From the NCBI RefSeq assembly GCF_003625475.1, contig NZ_RAIQ01000001.1, forward strand, positions 496,001 through 560,000: a stretch of 64,000 nt of DNA, written 5' to 3'. Under the pieces are notes generated by a model. It was not told the origin of the DNA and searched no databases. It saw only the letters and a program-made list of their open reading frames with translations. Made by a program: the position numbers and the translations under genes. Position 1 is the first letter of the stretch. Each line of letters begins with the position of its first letter. The stretch is from Butyrivibrio sp. X503. GTDB lineage: Bacteria > Bacillota > Clostridia > Lachnospirales > Lachnospiraceae. Shown here one piece after another: positions 45,098 through 55,509 of the stretch.

Positions 45098-46090
45098 TTA
45101 ATCCTGACGATAGCCAACGATGAATTCCACATAACGACCGGTTCCGATAGCAACCGCTGTCATGGGATCCTCTGCTGTCATTGTATTGATTCCTGTCTTG
45201 GAATATATAAGTTCCTCAAGTCCGCGAAGAAGTGCTCCGCCTCCTGTAAGTACAATTCCTCTGTCCGCGATATCCGCAGCAAGCTCCGGAGGAGTGTTCT
45301 CAAGTACGCTGTGAATAGCCTCGATAATCTGAGATGTAGGCTCTCTGAGCGCTTCCTCAGTCTCCTCTGAAGATACTCTTACAGTCTTGGGAAGACCTGT
45401 TACAAGGTTTCTTCCTCGTACATCCATATAATCGTCCTCAGCTCTCGGATAAGCAGAACCGATCTTGATCTTTATATCCTCGGCTGTTCTGTCACCGATA
45501 AGAAGATTGTGCTTCTTTCTCATGTAACGAACGATTGCCTCGTCGAAGTCATCTCCTGCGACTTTAACGGAAGTGCTGACAACTGTTCCGCCAAGTGAGA
45601 TAACCGCAATATCCGAAGTACCACCACCGATATCTACGATCATATTACCGCAGGGCTTAGTGATGTCGATTCCGGCACCGATGGCAGCCGCGATAGGCTC
45701 CTCGATGGTCTTAACATCTCTTGCTCCGCAAAGTCTTGTAGCATCCTCAACAGCCTTCTTCTCAACTTCTGTTGCTCCACTGGGAACACAAACCGCAATA
45801 AAAGGCTTTCTGTGAATTCTCTTTCCTATAGCTTTCTTGATGAAGTATCTCATCATCTGCTCAGTTATCTTATAGTTAGAAATAACTCCCTGACGAAGCG
45901 GTCTTACCGCAACGATATTGCCGGGTGTACGTCCAAGCATAAGTCTCGCATCCTCACCGATTGCCTTGATCTCCTCGGTGTCTCTGTCGTAAGCCACAAC
46001 TGATGGCTCTTTAAGAACAACTCCCTTTCCTCTTATATACACAAGAACAGACGCTGTTCCCAAATCAATTCCTATATCTGCATACTGCAT
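45098..46090 (-). CDS. mreB: Rod-shape-determining protein MreB/Mbl
   Basis: A 330-residue actin-like filament protein that guides peptidoglycan elongation. It has the actin phosphate-1 motif IGIDLGTASVLVYI at the N-terminus. Next come AVCVPSGATEVEKKAVEDA near residue 100 and phosphate-2 IVDIGGGTSDIAVISLGG near 153, and GIVLTGGGALLRGLEEL near 280 (adenosine motif). The flhO-flhP context argues for the Mbl paralogue. I start at the ATG 46090 beside the AGGATT site; the frame extends seven codons upstream to a TTG. Confidence 0.93.
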   Translation of the reverse strand: MQYADIGIDLGTASVLVYIRGKGVVLKEPSVVAYDRDTEEIKAIGEDARLMLGRTPGNIVAVRPLRQGVISNYKITEQMMRYFIKKAIGKRIHRKPFIAVCVPSGATEVEKKAVEDATRLCGARDVKTIEEPIAAAIGAGIDITKPCGNMIVDIGGGTSDIAVISLGGTVVSTSVKVAGDDFDEAIVRYMRKKHNLLIGDRTAEDIKIKIGSAYPRAEDDYMDVRGRNLVTGLPKTVRVSSEETEEALREPTSQIIEAIHSVLENTPPELAADIADRGIVLTGGGALLRGLEELIYSKTGINTMTAEDPMTAVAIGTGRYVEFIVGYRQD

Positions 46091-46253
46091 AATCCTAGAA
46101 TCCCCTTTCAAAAACTGTATAGCATTTATTTCAGCGCATAAATGCGGATATTAATATAGTGATTATAATTTCATTGCCATTATAAACCAAAACAGCCAGT
46201 TTTAAAAGGGGCTATGTACTTTTATATATTATCGGCACGTTTTCAACATGTCT

Positions 46254-49148
46254 TTACTTCAGCATTTTCTTGATATAAGCGCCTGTGTAAGACTTCTTAC
46301 ATTTAGCAACTTCCTCCGGTGTTCCGCACACAACAACGGTGCCTCCCTTTGATCCTCCTTCGGGTCCCATATCGATAATATAATCTCCTGTTTTTATAAC
46401 ATCGAGATTATGCTCGATAACAACAACCGTGTTTCCTTGTTCAACAAGCTCATGCATAATCTTTACAAGTTTTTGAACATCGGCAAAATGAAGTCCGGTC
46501 GTCGGCTCATCAAGAATATATACCGTCTTTCCGGTGCTGACTTTACTTAGCTCGGTCGCAAGTTTTATTCTCTGAGCTTCACCACCCGATAATTCCGTGC
46601 TGGGCTGTCCAAGTTTAACATATCCAAGTCCAACATCATAAAGAGTCTGTATCTTACGCTTTATTGTCTTTACATTCTCAAAGAAGGTAAGTGCTTCCTC
46701 AACCGTCATATTGAGTACGTCATAAATATTCTTGCCCTTGTATCTTACCTCCAAAGTCTCGTGGTTATATCTCTTTCCACCGCAGACCTCACAGGGAACA
46801 TAAACGTCGGGAAGGAAATGCATCTCAATCTTTATGATTCCGTCTCCGCCGCAGGCTTCGCATCTTCCTCCTTTAACATTGAAGGAGAATCGGCCCTTCT
46901 TGTAGCCCTTGGCCTTGGCATCGGGTGTTCCGGCAAAAAGATCCCTTATCATATCGAACACGCCTGTATATGTCGCAGGATTGGACCTTGGCGTTCTTCC
47001 GATCGGTGACTGATCTATCGCGATCACCTTATCGACCTGCTCTATTCCCTCTATGGAGTCGTGCTTACCGGGAATACATCTTGCCCTGTTAAGATCTCTG
47101 GCAAGATGCTTATAAAGGATCTCATTGACAAAAGAGCTCTTTCCGGATCCGGATACTCCCGTAACTATGGTCATTACTCCGAGCGGAACATCTATATCTA
47201 CGTTCTTAAGATTGTTTTCTTTTGCGCCTTTTACTTTCAGCCAGCCCTTCGGCTGTCTTCTCTCCTTCGGTACTTCTATTTTAAGTTTTCCCGAAAGATA
47301 CTGACCTGTAATGGACTCTTTGACCTGCATGATCTCTTCCGCAGTTCCTACAGCAACGATCTTACCACCTCTTGAGCCCGCGCCCGGTCCGACATCGACA
47401 ATATAATCGGCGGCTCTCATCGTATCTTCGTCATGCTCGACAACTATAAGAGTATTGCCAAGGTCTCTAAGATTCTTAAGAGTATTAAGCAGTTTATCAT
47501 TATCTCTCTGGTGAAGTCCGATACTTGGCTCATCAAGGATATAGCACACTCCGCAAAGTCCCGATCCGATCTGAGTCGCAAGTCTGATTCTCTGCGCCTC
47601 ACCACCCGAAAGTGTTCCAGTTGCTCTGGAAAGAGAAAGATAATCCAGTCCGACATCGACAAGGAATCCTACCCTGGCCTTGATCTCTTTTAATATCTGT
47701 CCTCCGACCATAAGCTGATGCTCGGAAAGCTGCATATTTTCAAGATACTTCTGAAGCTCGTCGATAGACATTGAAGTAATCTCATAAATATTTTTCCCGT
47801 CTATAGTTACGGCGAGTGCTTCTTTCTTAAGCCTCTGACCGTGACATGTGGTACAAGGAGTTATTCTCATAAACTCCTCATACTCTGCTTTGGCTGTCTC
47901 TGAAAAAGTCTCTCTGTATCTCTGCTCAACGTTTTTGATAAGTCCGTCAAAAAGAATGGGATAATCCCCTTCTCCTCTTGAACCTTTATAATGCACATTA
48001 ACAGTTTTATCTGCTCCGTATATGAGCATGTGTCTTACTTTCTCGGGAAGATCTTGGTATGGTGTGTCAAGGCTGAACTTATAAGCCTTGGCAAGCGCCT
48101 TTAGCGTAGCATTTGAAAAGCTGCCCTCTTTGTTGGAGGACTGCCAGCCCATTACCACGATACATCCGTCATTAAGTGAAAGCGACTTATCGGGTATCAT
48201 GAGGTCTTCATCGAATTCCATCTTGTATCCGAGACCCGCACAGTCAGGGCAGGCACCGAATGGGTTGTTGAAAGAAAAGCTTCTGGGTTCGATCTCCGCT
48301 ATGCTGATACCGCAATCGGGGCAGGCAAAATTCTGGCTAAAGCTCAGCTCTTTTCCGCCAAGGACATCAACCGTAAGAAGGCCATCGGCAAGACCAAGTG
48401 CACTCTCGACAGAATCTGTAAGCCTGCTCCTAAGGCTGTCACTGTCCTCATGAACGACAATTCTGTCGACTATTATCTCTATGTTGTGCTTGATATTCTT
48501 ATCAAGCTTGATCTCTTCATCGGTAAGATCATACTGACTTCCGTCAATTCTCGCTCTTACATATCCGGCACGAATCGCTCTGTCGAGCGTCTTGGCATGC
48601 TCACCCTTCTTGCCTCTTACAACGGGAGCAAGAATCTGTATCTTTGTTCCCTCACCCAATGCAAGAATATGATCGCACATCTCATCCACGGTCTGTCTTC
48701 TTATTTCTCGTCCGCAGTTAGGGCAATGCGGGATTCCGATCCTGGCATAAAGAAGCCTGAAATGATCATATATCTCGGTGACCGTACCCACTGTTGATCT
48801 GGGATTCTTGTTGGTAGATTTCTGATCTATAGAAATAGTCGGAGAAAGTCCCTCTATCCTCTCAACATTGGGCTTATCCATCTGTCCCAAAAACATTCTT
48901 GCGTAAGAAGAAAGAGATTCCATATATCTTCTTTGTCCCTCGGCAAAGATGGTATCAAAAGCAAGAGATGACTTACCCGATCCCGAAAGTCCCGTAAATA
49001 CCGTAAGAGTCTCTCTGGGAATCTTAACACTTACATGCTTAAGATTATGTTCGTCAGCTCCTCTAACCCTAATGTAGTCATGTATATCAGAGGGAAGGAT
49101 CCTCTTGGTCGTTGTATTCTTTTTGGTCATTCTGTTGTTCTCAGACAT
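46254..49148 (-). CDS. uvrA: Excinuclease ABC subunit A
   Basis: The 964-residue damage-recognition ATPase of nucleotide excision repair. The first Walker A is [18 protein letters not shown] near 51-68 and the second [16 protein letters not shown] near 664. Signature motifs [16 protein letters not shown] and [16 protein letters not shown] and zinc-binding CxxC pairs ([20 protein letters not shown]) are all present. The N-terminus carries an extra Lys/Thr-rich 20 residues. It is followed upstream by uvrB, so both subunits are made from adjacent genes, the order seen in many Firmicutes. Confidence 0.97.
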   Translation of the reverse strand: MSENNRMTKKNTTTKRILPSDIHDYIRVRGADEHNLKHVSVKIPRETLTVFTGLSGSGKSSLAFDTIFAEGQRRYMESLSSYARMFLGQMDKPNVERIEGLSPTISIDQKSTNKNPRSTVGTVTEIYDHFRLLYARIGIPHCPNCGREIRRQTVDEMCDHILALGEGTKIQILAPVVRGKKGEHAKTLDRAIRAGYVRARIDGSQYDLTDEEIKLDKNIKHNIEIIVDRIVVHEDSDSLRSRLTDSVESALGLADGLLTVDVLGGKELSFSQNFACPDCGISIAEIEPRSFSFNNPFGACPDCAGLGYKMEFDEDLMIPDKSLSLNDGCIVVMGWQSSNKEGSFSNATLKALAKAYKFSLDTPYQDLPEKVRHMLIYGADKTVNVHYKGSRGEGDYPILFDGLIKNVEQRYRETFSETAKAEYEEFMRITPCTTCHGQRLKKEALAVTIDGKNIYEITSMSIDELQKYLENMQLSEHQLMVGGQILKEIKARVGFLVDVGLDYLSLSRATGTLSGGEAQRIRLATQIGSGLCGVCYILDEPSIGLHQRDNDKLLNTLKNLRDLGNTLIVVEHDEDTMRAADYIVDVGPGAGSRGGKIVAVGTAEEIMQVKESITGQYLSGKLKIEVPKERRQPKGWLKVKGAKENNLKNVDIDVPLGVMTIVTGVSGSGKSSFVNEILYKHLARDLNRARCIPGKHDSIEGIEQVDKVIAIDQSPIGRTPRSNPATYTGVFDMIRDLFAGTPDAKAKGYKKGRFSFNVKGGRCEACGGDGIIKIEMHFLPDVYVPCEVCGGKRYNHETLEVRYKGKNIYDVLNMTVEEALTFFENVKTIKRKIQTLYDVGLGYVKLGQPSTELSGGEAQRIKLATELSKVSTGKTVYILDEPTTGLHFADVQKLVKIMHELVEQGNTVVVIEHNLDVIKTGDYIIDMGPEGGSKGGTVVVCGTPEEVAKCKKSYTGAYIKKMLK

Positions 49149-49195
49149 ATATTCTCCGATCTTGGCACTTTATCATATTTCAGGTAGCCAATGAT

Positions 49196-51187
49196 TCATT
49201 TGCCCTCTGTGAGGTCGTTGTATATTTTCTTTAGATTTATCATCTCATCACGAAGCGTCGCTGCGGTCTCGAAATCAAGTTCCGTAGCTGCACGTTTCAT
49301 CTTCTTCTCTATCTGGGCTATAAGCTTCTCAAGCTCGTTCTTATCCATCGATTCGGGATCTTTCTCGAATCTGACTTCTTCCTTGGCGATAGCCTTGGTC
49401 ACAGCGATAAGATCTCTTACAGCCTTCTTGATAGTCTGAGGCGTTATGCCGTGCTCCTTATTGTATTGCTCCTGAAGAGCTCTACGTCTTCTTGTTTCAT
49501 CAATGGCCTTCTTCATGGAATCGGTCATGTTATCGGCGTACATGATAACACGTCCCTCTGCGTTTCTCGCGGCACGACCTATCGTCTGAATAAGAGAAGT
49601 CTCCGAACGAAGGAAACCTTCCTTATCGGCGTCAATGATAGCAACCAGAGATATCTCCGGAATATCAAGACCTTCTCTGAGAAGATTGATACCTACAAGA
49701 ACATCAAACACATCAAGTCGCATATCTCTGATGATCTCTGCCCTTTCAAGCGTATCTATATCCGAATGGAGATACTTGACCCTTATACCGGATTCTGCAA
49801 GATATTCCGTGAGGTCCTCAGCCATTCTCTTGGTAAGCGTGGTGACAAGCACCTTATTCTTTTTATCTATCTCGGTTCTTATCTCACCGATAAGATCATC
49901 AATCTGTCCCTCTACAGGGCGAACCGAAATCTCGGGATCGAGAAGTCCTGTAGGTCTTATAACCTGCTCGGTCCTAAGAAGCTCATGCTCCTCCTCATAC
50001 TTACCGGGAGTTGCCGAACAGAATAGCATCTGATCGATATGCGATTCAAATTCCTCAAAATTAAGCGGTCTGTTATCAAGAGCCGAAGGCAGTCTGAAGC
50101 CGTAATCAACAAGAGTCAGTTTCCTGCTCCTGTCACCGTGATACATCGCTCCGATCTGTGGAATCGTCATATGCGACTCATCAATTATGATGAGGAAATC
50201 TCTGTCAAAGAAATCCAAAAGAGTAAGCGGAGGCTCTCCCGGTTTCATAAAATTAAGATGTCTTGAATAATTCTCTATTCCGGAACAAAAGCCCGTTTCT
50301 CTGAGCATCTCGACATCAAAATTGGTTCTCTCGGATATCCTCTGAGCTTCAATAAGCCTATCCTCACCCTTAAAGAACTTGATCTGCTCCTCAAGCTCTT
50401 TCTCAATATTGTCACAAGCCGCATTGATCTTCTCCTGCGGAACAACATAGTGCGACGCGGGATATATCATGACATGGCTTAATTCACTTCTAACCTTGGC
50501 AGTCACCGGCTCGATCTCCGTAATCCTGTCTATCTCATCTCCGAAGAACTCAACTCTGATAAGATAGTCATCGGCGTTGGCGGGAAAAATCTCGATCGTA
50601 TCTCCCCTCACTCTAAAATTACATCTTCCGAGCTCCATATCGTTTCTGTTGTACTGAATAGCCACAAGCTCTTTGATAGTCTCGTCTCTGTCCTTCTGCA
50701 TTCCCGGACGCAGCGAGATCGACATCCCCTTAAATTCATCGGGACTTCCGAGGCCATAGATACACGAAACGCTTGCGACAACAATAACATCCTTTCTCTC
50801 CGAAAGAGAAGCCGTAGCCGAAAGTCTCAGCTTATCTATCTCATCATTTATGGAAGAATCTTTGGCAATATAAGTATCCGTCTGAGGAACATACGCCTCC
50901 GGCTGATAGTAATCATAGTAGGATACAAAATACTCAACGGCGTTTTCGGGAAAAAATTCCTTCATCTCGCCATAAAGCTGTCCTGCTAAAGTTTTATTGT
51001 GGGAAATGATAAGGGTAGGCTTATTCAAAGCGGCTATGACATTAGCCATCGTAAATGTCTTACCCGATCCGGTAACACCCAAAAGTGTCTGGAACTGGTT
51101 ACCTTCTTTGAAGCCATCAACAAGCTCTTTTATAGCGCGGGGCTGATCGCCCGTCGGTTTATACTCTGAATGAATCTTAAAATCCAT
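49196..51187 (-). CDS. uvrB: Excinuclease ABC subunit B
   Basis: The 663-residue helicase-like subunit that verifies damage and loads UvrC. Walker A is [18 protein letters not shown] near 36-53. The beta-hairpin region reads [18 protein letters not shown] near 92, Walker [12 protein letters not shown] near 341, and motif [17 protein letters not shown] lies near 540. A C-terminal UVR domain ([20 protein letters not shown]) binds UvrC. Forty-seven bases separate it from uvrA. A DNA-repair pair without regulatory genes nearby; no LexA box was seen. Confidence 0.97.
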   Translation of the reverse strand: MDFKIHSEYKPTGDQPRAIKELVDGFKEGNQFQTLLGVTGSGKTFTMANVIAALNKPTLIISHNKTLAGQLYGEMKEFFPENAVEYFVSYYDYYQPEAYVPQTDTYIAKDSSINDEIDKLRLSATASLSERKDVIVVASVSCIYGLGSPDEFKGMSISLRPGMQKDRDETIKELVAIQYNRNDMELGRCNFRVRGDTIEIFPANADDYLIRVEFFGDEIDRITEIEPVTAKVRSELSHVMIYPASHYVVPQEKINAACDNIEKELEEQIKFFKGEDRLIEAQRISERTNFDVEMLRETGFCSGIENYSRHLNFMKPGEPPLTLLDFFDRDFLIIIDESHMTIPQIGAMYHGDRSRKLTLVDYGFRLPSALDNRPLNFEEFESHIDQMLFCSATPGKYEEEHELLRTEQVIRPTGLLDPEISVRPVEGQIDDLIGEIRTEIDKKNKVLVTTLTKRMAEDLTEYLAESGIRVKYLHSDIDTLERAEIIRDMRLDVFDVLVGINLLREGLDIPEISLVAIIDADKEGFLRSETSLIQTIGRAARNAEGRVIMYADNMTDSMKKAIDETRRRRALQEQYNKEHGITPQTIKKAVRDLIAVTKAIAKEEVRFEKDPESMDKNELEKLIAQIEKKMKRAATELDFETAATLRDEMINLKKIYNDLTEGK

Positions 51188-51244
51188 TATTGCAACCTCA
51201 TTTCATGTGCGCCAAGCACATCTTTGGCAAATATTATCCGCAAA

Positions 51245-51282
51245 TAAAAAAGAACGGTATACCACTCGTAGTATACCATTCC
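51245..51282 (-). terminator. Intrinsic terminator downstream of the CAP-domain gene
   Basis: GAACGGTATAC (51252-51262) pairs with GTATACCATTC (51271-51281), with one mismatch, around an 8-nt loop. TTCTTTTTTATT follows on the minus strand. It begins 43 bases after the CAP stop and lies just upstream of uvrB. Confidence 0.83.
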
Positions 51283-51324
51283 GTATGATAACTGTCTATA
51301 AAAATCTGAACGTATGTTCGCGCT

Positions 51325-52041
51325 TTATTTTTCAGCAAACTCCTGGACAAAATAAATCGAATCACCCTGAATATAATATCCGAAGCCAACATACTTCCAG
51401 TTAGCTCCCAGCATATTTTCGTTATGGCCGGAGCTTCCCTTGAACAATCCCATTGAAGCGGAAATCTTTGAACTCGGGTCACCTGCATCGGACCAGATCA
51501 TACCTATATTTTCGCCGACACCTTGCGTAGCATATCCAAGATCACTGTAGGCAGCCGAAAAGTCACTGCCGTTCGGTCTGTTGTGTGAAAAAGATGCCGC
51601 GCACTCCTTGGCTCTTATGCCGGCAACATCAACGCATTTCTGGCTAAGCTCAAGTGCAGGCAATCCGTTTGCTGCACGATACGCGTTGAGCTGTGCAAGC
51701 ATATCAAGTACATTCTTATCCGCAACAACGTTTCCCACTTCTTTGGTTCTGACCGCTCCTTGAACCGCTGCGGTATCGTCCGGACAACACTTTCTGCCTT
51801 CTTTTTTACCGCAAGTGTTATAGTGATTTCTAAGCGCCTTCTCATCATATCCGAACGCCGCTTTCAGATCCGGATATGTATCAGCGTAATACCGATAATC
51901 AAATTTAGATTCTGTCTGAATTCCTGCCGCATGTGCGTCAACAGACTTAGCACACATCAGCATTAAAGCTATAGCAACAGTTGAAAATCCCTTAATTGCT
52001 GCCTTTTTGATTAGTAATATTTTCTGCTCTTTTTTCAACAT
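51325..52041 (-). CDS. Secreted CAP-domain protein with a YPDLKAAFG-type repeat
   Basis: An exported protein (238 residues from the chosen start). The signal peptide includes STVAIALMLMCAKSVDAHA, with cleavage after AHA likely. Then comes one copy of a repeat seen in clostridial surface proteins (YYADTYPDLKAAFGYDEKAL, then CGKKEGR), and a CAP/SCP domain to the end: LAQLNAYRAANGLPALELS, FSHNRPNGSDF, GENIGMIW and GHNENMLGANWKYVGFGYY. Bacterial CAP proteins have unclear roles. The start is uncertain (52086, 52050 or 52041), because no strong ribosome site is visible. Confidence 0.8.
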   Translation of the reverse strand: MLKKEQKILLIKKAAIKGFSTVAIALMLMCAKSVDAHAAGIQTESKFDYRYYADTYPDLKAAFGYDEKALRNHYNTCGKKEGRKCCPDDTAAVQGAVRTKEVGNVVADKNVLDMLAQLNAYRAANGLPALELSQKCVDVAGIRAKECAASFSHNRPNGSDFSAAYSDLGYATQGVGENIGMIWSDAGDPSSKISASMGLFKGSSGHNENMLGANWKYVGFGYYIQGDSIYFVQEFAEK

Positions 52042-52122
52042 AGGGTCCATTATACTTGAAATAAAATATAAAAAAACCTTTTTCACACTTTTTTGACACT
52101 TTTTTACTTAAATATTCAATTT

Positions 52123-52362
52123 TTAAAGATTAAAAGAATCATAAGTATAGACCATATCCTGCTCGATAACGAAGTCATCCACGCTTATTCTGTCCTCGGG
52201 ACTGCAGATATCCAGAAGCCTTGTCGTACACATGGCTGCCGTAGCCTCTCCCTCCACAATTTCACATGGTTCTTCGCCGTCTCCGATAAGAATACTTCCA
52301 ACGCCCAGAATAAGTAAAAGCGCTATAAAAATAACAACAAACGTATATATAAAAATAATCAT
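52123..52362 (-). CDS. Small membrane protein coupled to the Ser/Thr kinase
   Basis: A 79-residue protein with one N-terminal helix (IIFIYTFVVIFIALLLILGVG, about 2-22) and an acidic outside or inside tail (EEPCEIVEGEATAA, then DICSPEDRISVDDF). The ATG sits in the kinase stop (ATGA overlap) and GAGGAG lies before it, so it is clearly translated. No domain is recognised. Position suggests an accessory to the kinase or a target of it. Codon use is like the neighbours. Confidence 0.7.
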   Translation of the reverse strand: MIIFIYTFVVIFIALLLILGVGSILIGDGEEPCEIVEGEATAAMCTTRLLDICSPEDRISVDDFVIEQDMVYTYDSFNL

Positions 52363-53339
52363 CTAAACTCCTCTATGTATTTCTCAATCCTGCTTCTGGC
52401 AATTCCAAGTCTTTCCTTAACTGCCGGCAGCCTCTTTTGTGCATCCTCTTGAACGTACTCACTTGCAGGTCTGTAATATGATATTCCGATCGAGATAACC
52501 GCGGATAAACAAGCCGCCGCAATGCACGCTTTTATTCCCAGAAACGCTTTTCTAAGCGCCACAGCTTTAGGATATTTTTTAAGCGCAATTTTTATCTCCT
52601 CGCAGCTTTTAAATCTGTCCTCTCTGTCCGGCTTGATACATTTATCGATTATCGACATAAGCTCGGGCGACACACCTCTGACTCCAATTTCTTTTACTCT
52701 GGAAACTGCCAGATCATCTTTGGGATCGATCTTTGACAGCATCTGCAAAAGAGTCATTCCAAAACAGTAGATGTCCGTCTTGGGGTCTGTTTGTCCAAGG
52801 TGACCGTATTGCTCAGGCGCTGCAAATCCGCATGTTCCAAGATATGTACTGTCGGCAGTCTCACCTTCTTTATATATTCTGGCAACACCGTAATCAATAA
52901 GCGTCACGCTCTTTACGGTACCGATTATAATATTCGAGGGCTTCAGATCCCTGTAAATAACAGGCTCTTTTAAGCCGTGAATATAATCAAGAATATCAAT
53001 AAGCTCAGCCCCTATCCTGACCGCCTCTTTTTCCTTGAGTCTTCCGGTTTCACTAAGAATAGTAAAAAGACTCTTCCCGGGAATATACTCCGTCGCAATA
53101 TATCCTTCTCCGCTGTCTATAAGCCGAGGTATTCCTTTATGATCAAGTGCTTTTAAGATATCGGCTTCATTTCGCAGGCTCTCTGCTGCTTTCTTATACT
53201 TCTTTTCATCGGTGGCTTTTAAGATCTTGAGTGTAACAAGCTTTCCGCTCGCCCTGTCTTTTGCAAGAAATGCGTCTCCGCAACCTCCGCTTCCAAGCCT
53301 TTTTATTCTCTTATATCTTAATAAAACTCTCTCATCCAT
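52359..53339 (-). CDS. Membrane-anchored Ser/Thr protein kinase (Hanks type)
   Basis: A 326-residue kinase. The Gly-rich loop is RLGSGGCGDAF near residue 14, the ATP Lys is K38, the catalytic loop reads VIYRDLKPSN at about 127-136 (Asp131), and the metal-binding motif is DYG at 149-151 instead of DFG. GTCGFAAPEQYG near 168 is the activation segment. A membrane helix lies at about 266-288 and only a short 36-residue tail follows, so it has no PASTA repeats, unlike PrkC. A PP2C gene upstream and a small membrane protein downstream complete the cassette. Confidence 0.92.
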   Translation of the reverse strand: MDERVLLRYKRIKRLGSGGCGDAFLAKDRASGKLVTLKILKATDEKKYKKAAESLRNEADILKALDHKGIPRLIDSGEGYIATEYIPGKSLFTILSETGRLKEKEAVRIGAELIDILDYIHGLKEPVIYRDLKPSNIIIGTVKSVTLIDYGVARIYKEGETADSTYLGTCGFAAPEQYGHLGQTDPKTDIYCFGMTLLQMLSKIDPKDDLAVSRVKEIGVRGVSPELMSIIDKCIKPDREDRFKSCEEIKIALKKYPKAVALRKAFLGIKACIAAACLSAVISIGISYYRPASEYVQEDAQKRLPAVKERLGIARSRIEKYIEEFR

Positions 53340-53342
53340 AGA

Positions 53343-54068
53343 TCAAAACTCCATACAGAGAGCAGCAATTGAAACATTGTCTTCTTCGTGCCTCGAATAA
53401 GCCTTTTGTGCAAGTTTCTTGCAGGAATCAAGCATATCTTCCGAAGTCACGCACATCTGCGGACACAACATTTTGAAAACCTCATTGTTGTCCATTGTCT
53501 TCCAGAAACCGTCGCTGCAGGCAAGTACCGTCGAATTCTCTTCAAAACTGCCTCTTTCAATTTCCGGCTCAGGTGTCCCGGACGTTCCGATACATTGCAA
53601 AAGAACGTTCTGTGCAAAGCTCTGATCCTTTGTAAGCTGTTTCACATCATCTTTTCCCGCAATATATATTCTGGAATCGCCGACGTTCATGAGGATATAT
53701 TTACTTCCAATCTGCAAAAGAGCGGTAAGTGTCGTACCAAGCTTTATTCTTCTGTGTTTACCATATCTTCTTATCTCACCGTTAACTCTTGCGATTAGCC
53801 TTCTCCAGGACTGTTCAATAACCTCAAACAATCTTTCTCCTTCCAGATCCTGCATAAGGCAGAGTTCTTCATGGAACCAGTTCTCAAGCGCTCTGATCAC
53901 TTTACAGCTTGCAACCTCTCCCTTTGAAAGACCTCCGAGACCATCACAGACGGCAACAAAAGAGATCCTTCCCAAATTTTTGGTCTTGGCGACCTTTACC
54001 AAAACAGAGTCTTGGTTCACTTTACGAGCAATACCCGCATCAGTGTAAATACATGCTTTTACTTTCAT
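53343..54068 (-). CDS. PP2C-family Ser/Thr protein phosphatase
   Basis: A 241-residue metal-dependent phosphatase. Motifs seen are DAGIARKVNQDSVLV near residue 10, VAVCDGLGGLSKGEVASC near 38-55 (metal Asp and Gly), KYILMNVGDSRIYIAGKDD near 127, and VLACSDGFWKTMDNNEV near 186. It matches the PrpC-type partner of Hanks kinases and would reverse their phosphorylation. The stop is three bases before the kinase start. A kinase, phosphatase and membrane protein made together point to signalling at the membrane. Confidence 0.92.
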   Translation of the reverse strand: MKVKACIYTDAGIARKVNQDSVLVKVAKTKNLGRISFVAVCDGLGGLSKGEVASCKVIRALENWFHEELCLMQDLEGERLFEVIEQSWRRLIARVNGEIRRYGKHRRIKLGTTLTALLQIGSKYILMNVGDSRIYIAGKDDVKQLTKDQSFAQNVLLQCIGTSGTPEPEIERGSFEENSTVLACSDGFWKTMDNNEVFKMLCPQMCVTSEDMLDSCKKLAQKAYSRHEEDNVSIAALCMEF

Positions 54069-54134
54069 AACTAACCTTTCAAAATAAAAAAATACAATGT
54101 GGAATACCGCCCGATATGGGCGAGATAAAAAAAG

Positions 54135-54163
54135 AAAACTGTGCCGATGATCGGCACAGTTTT
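54135..54163 (-). terminator. Intrinsic terminator downstream of the S41 protease gene
   Basis: AAAACTGTGCCGAT (54135-54148) pairs with ATCGGCACAGTTTT in a near-perfect palindrome, with CTTTTTTTATC on the minus strand. It lies 21 bases after the protease stop. Confidence 0.88.
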
Positions 54164-54183
54164 GTATAGTACTCTTAATTCAA

Positions 54184-55485
54184 TTATTTGTCAAGAAGGT
54201 CTTTCATAACCTCTACAGCCTTATCGAGCTGATTGTCCGATTTGTCCTCAGCATACGCTTCGGCGTCAAATTCTATCTCAACATCAGGTTCAATTCCGAT
54301 ACCGTGAATGTTGTTTCCGTTTGGTGTGTAGTAACTGCTGACTGTAAGCTTCACGGCAGTTCCGTCATTGAGATCGTAAACGCTCTGAACAATTCCTTTA
54401 CCAAAGGTTGTTGTTCCGACGAGTTTGGCAAGTCCGTAATCCTTGAGTGCACCGGCCAATATCTCCGAAGCACTTGCCGAGTATCCGTTTGTAAGGACAA
54501 CGATCGGTATATCAAGCTTGGCGTCATTCTCACATGTATAATCAACTCTATTGCCGTCTCTGTCCACGGTATATACGATCGTATTGCCCTTTGCAATTAT
54601 CTGATCCGCAATATCGCAAACAATTTTAAGATTTCCTCCGGGGTTACTTCTAAGGTCGATTATAAGGCCGTTCAGTTCATCTGACTTAAGCTCCGCCATT
54701 CTTTCCACAAACTGATTGTATGTGACATCATCAAACTCCGTTATCTGAATATATCCGATTCCGTCATCCAATTTCTTTGCTTCTACAGTCGGAACTTCAA
54801 TCTTTTTACGATATACATCGACTTCCACCGTCTCCTTTTGGCTTTCTCTTTCAAGGGTCAGATGCACTGTCGTGCCTTCTTCACCTTTTATCTTGGAAAC
54901 AACTTCCTCTGTGGTAAGTCCCTGAACACTCTCCTTGTTGACCTCTGTAATAATGTCATCGGCCTGAATTCCCGCTTCTTCGGCAGGAGTTCCGGGCATA
55001 ACCTTACTGATACGTGGCATGTTTATGGTGTTGTCCATAGAAACGTACGCACCTATGCCAAAATATATTCCCTCGGTGTCATTTTCAAACACCTTAAGAT
55101 CTTCTTGTGAATAGTACACGGAATATGGGTCATCCAAAGAAGAAAGCAGTCCCTTATAAAGCCCGTCACGCTCCTTTTCCTTGTCTACTTCAGTCTTGTA
55201 GTAGCAGGAATCTATAAGTGATTCAAGCTTCCTTATCTTGATGGCGGTCTCAGTGCTCATTACCTCGGATCCGGTGTCAACTCCGATAGGACCCAAGTTT
55301 AATACTATTCCTAATGCTGCACAAACAAAAGCCATGCACATCGCGCCTATGAGTACTCCGCTTACAAATCTTCTTCTAAGCTTTTTTTCATTTTCCTTGT
55401 TTCTGATTATTTCTTCGTTTGCAGCCGCTGCTGTACTTACATCTTCTGTCTTAGTCTCTTCTGTCATGTTATTGTTAAAATCCAC
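54184..55485 (-). CDS. S41-family C-terminal processing peptidase (CtpA/CtpB type)
   Basis: A 433-residue secreted serine protease. A membrane anchor (VSGVLIGAMCMAFVCAALGI) lies near 41-60, and a PDZ domain around 140-220 (GTPAEEAGIQADDIITEVN). The S41 core has LIIDLRSNPGGNLKIVCDI near 277, the catalytic Ser in NGYSASASEILAGALKDYG near 338, and the Lys in GTTTFGKGIVQSVYD near 360. A GTG start has GGGAG in front. Together with the M23 gene upstream and ftsEX it forms the ftsE-ftsX-ctpB block of Bacillus-like genomes. It may process envelope proteins. Confidence 0.93.
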   Translation of the reverse strand: MDFNNNMTEETKTEDVSTAAAANEEIIRNKENEKKLRRRFVSGVLIGAMCMAFVCAALGIVLNLGPIGVDTGSEVMSTETAIKIRKLESLIDSCYYKTEVDKEKERDGLYKGLLSSLDDPYSVYYSQEDLKVFENDTEGIYFGIGAYVSMDNTINMPRISKVMPGTPAEEAGIQADDIITEVNKESVQGLTTEEVVSKIKGEEGTTVHLTLERESQKETVEVDVYRKKIEVPTVEAKKLDDGIGYIQITEFDDVTYNQFVERMAELKSDELNGLIIDLRSNPGGNLKIVCDIADQIIAKGNTIVYTVDRDGNRVDYTCENDAKLDIPIVVLTNGYSASASEILAGALKDYGLAKLVGTTTFGKGIVQSVYDLNDGTAVKLTVSSYYTPNGNNIHGIGIEPDVEIEFDAEAYAEDKSDNQLDKAVEVMKDLLDK

Positions 55486-55509
55486 TTTTTTACTCCCTGC
55501 TCCCGTGAA

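Noticed and set aside
49451..50026. 191-residue plus-strand frame inside uvrB
   Set aside because: uvrB is complete and highly conserved on the other strand; the frame has no start signal.
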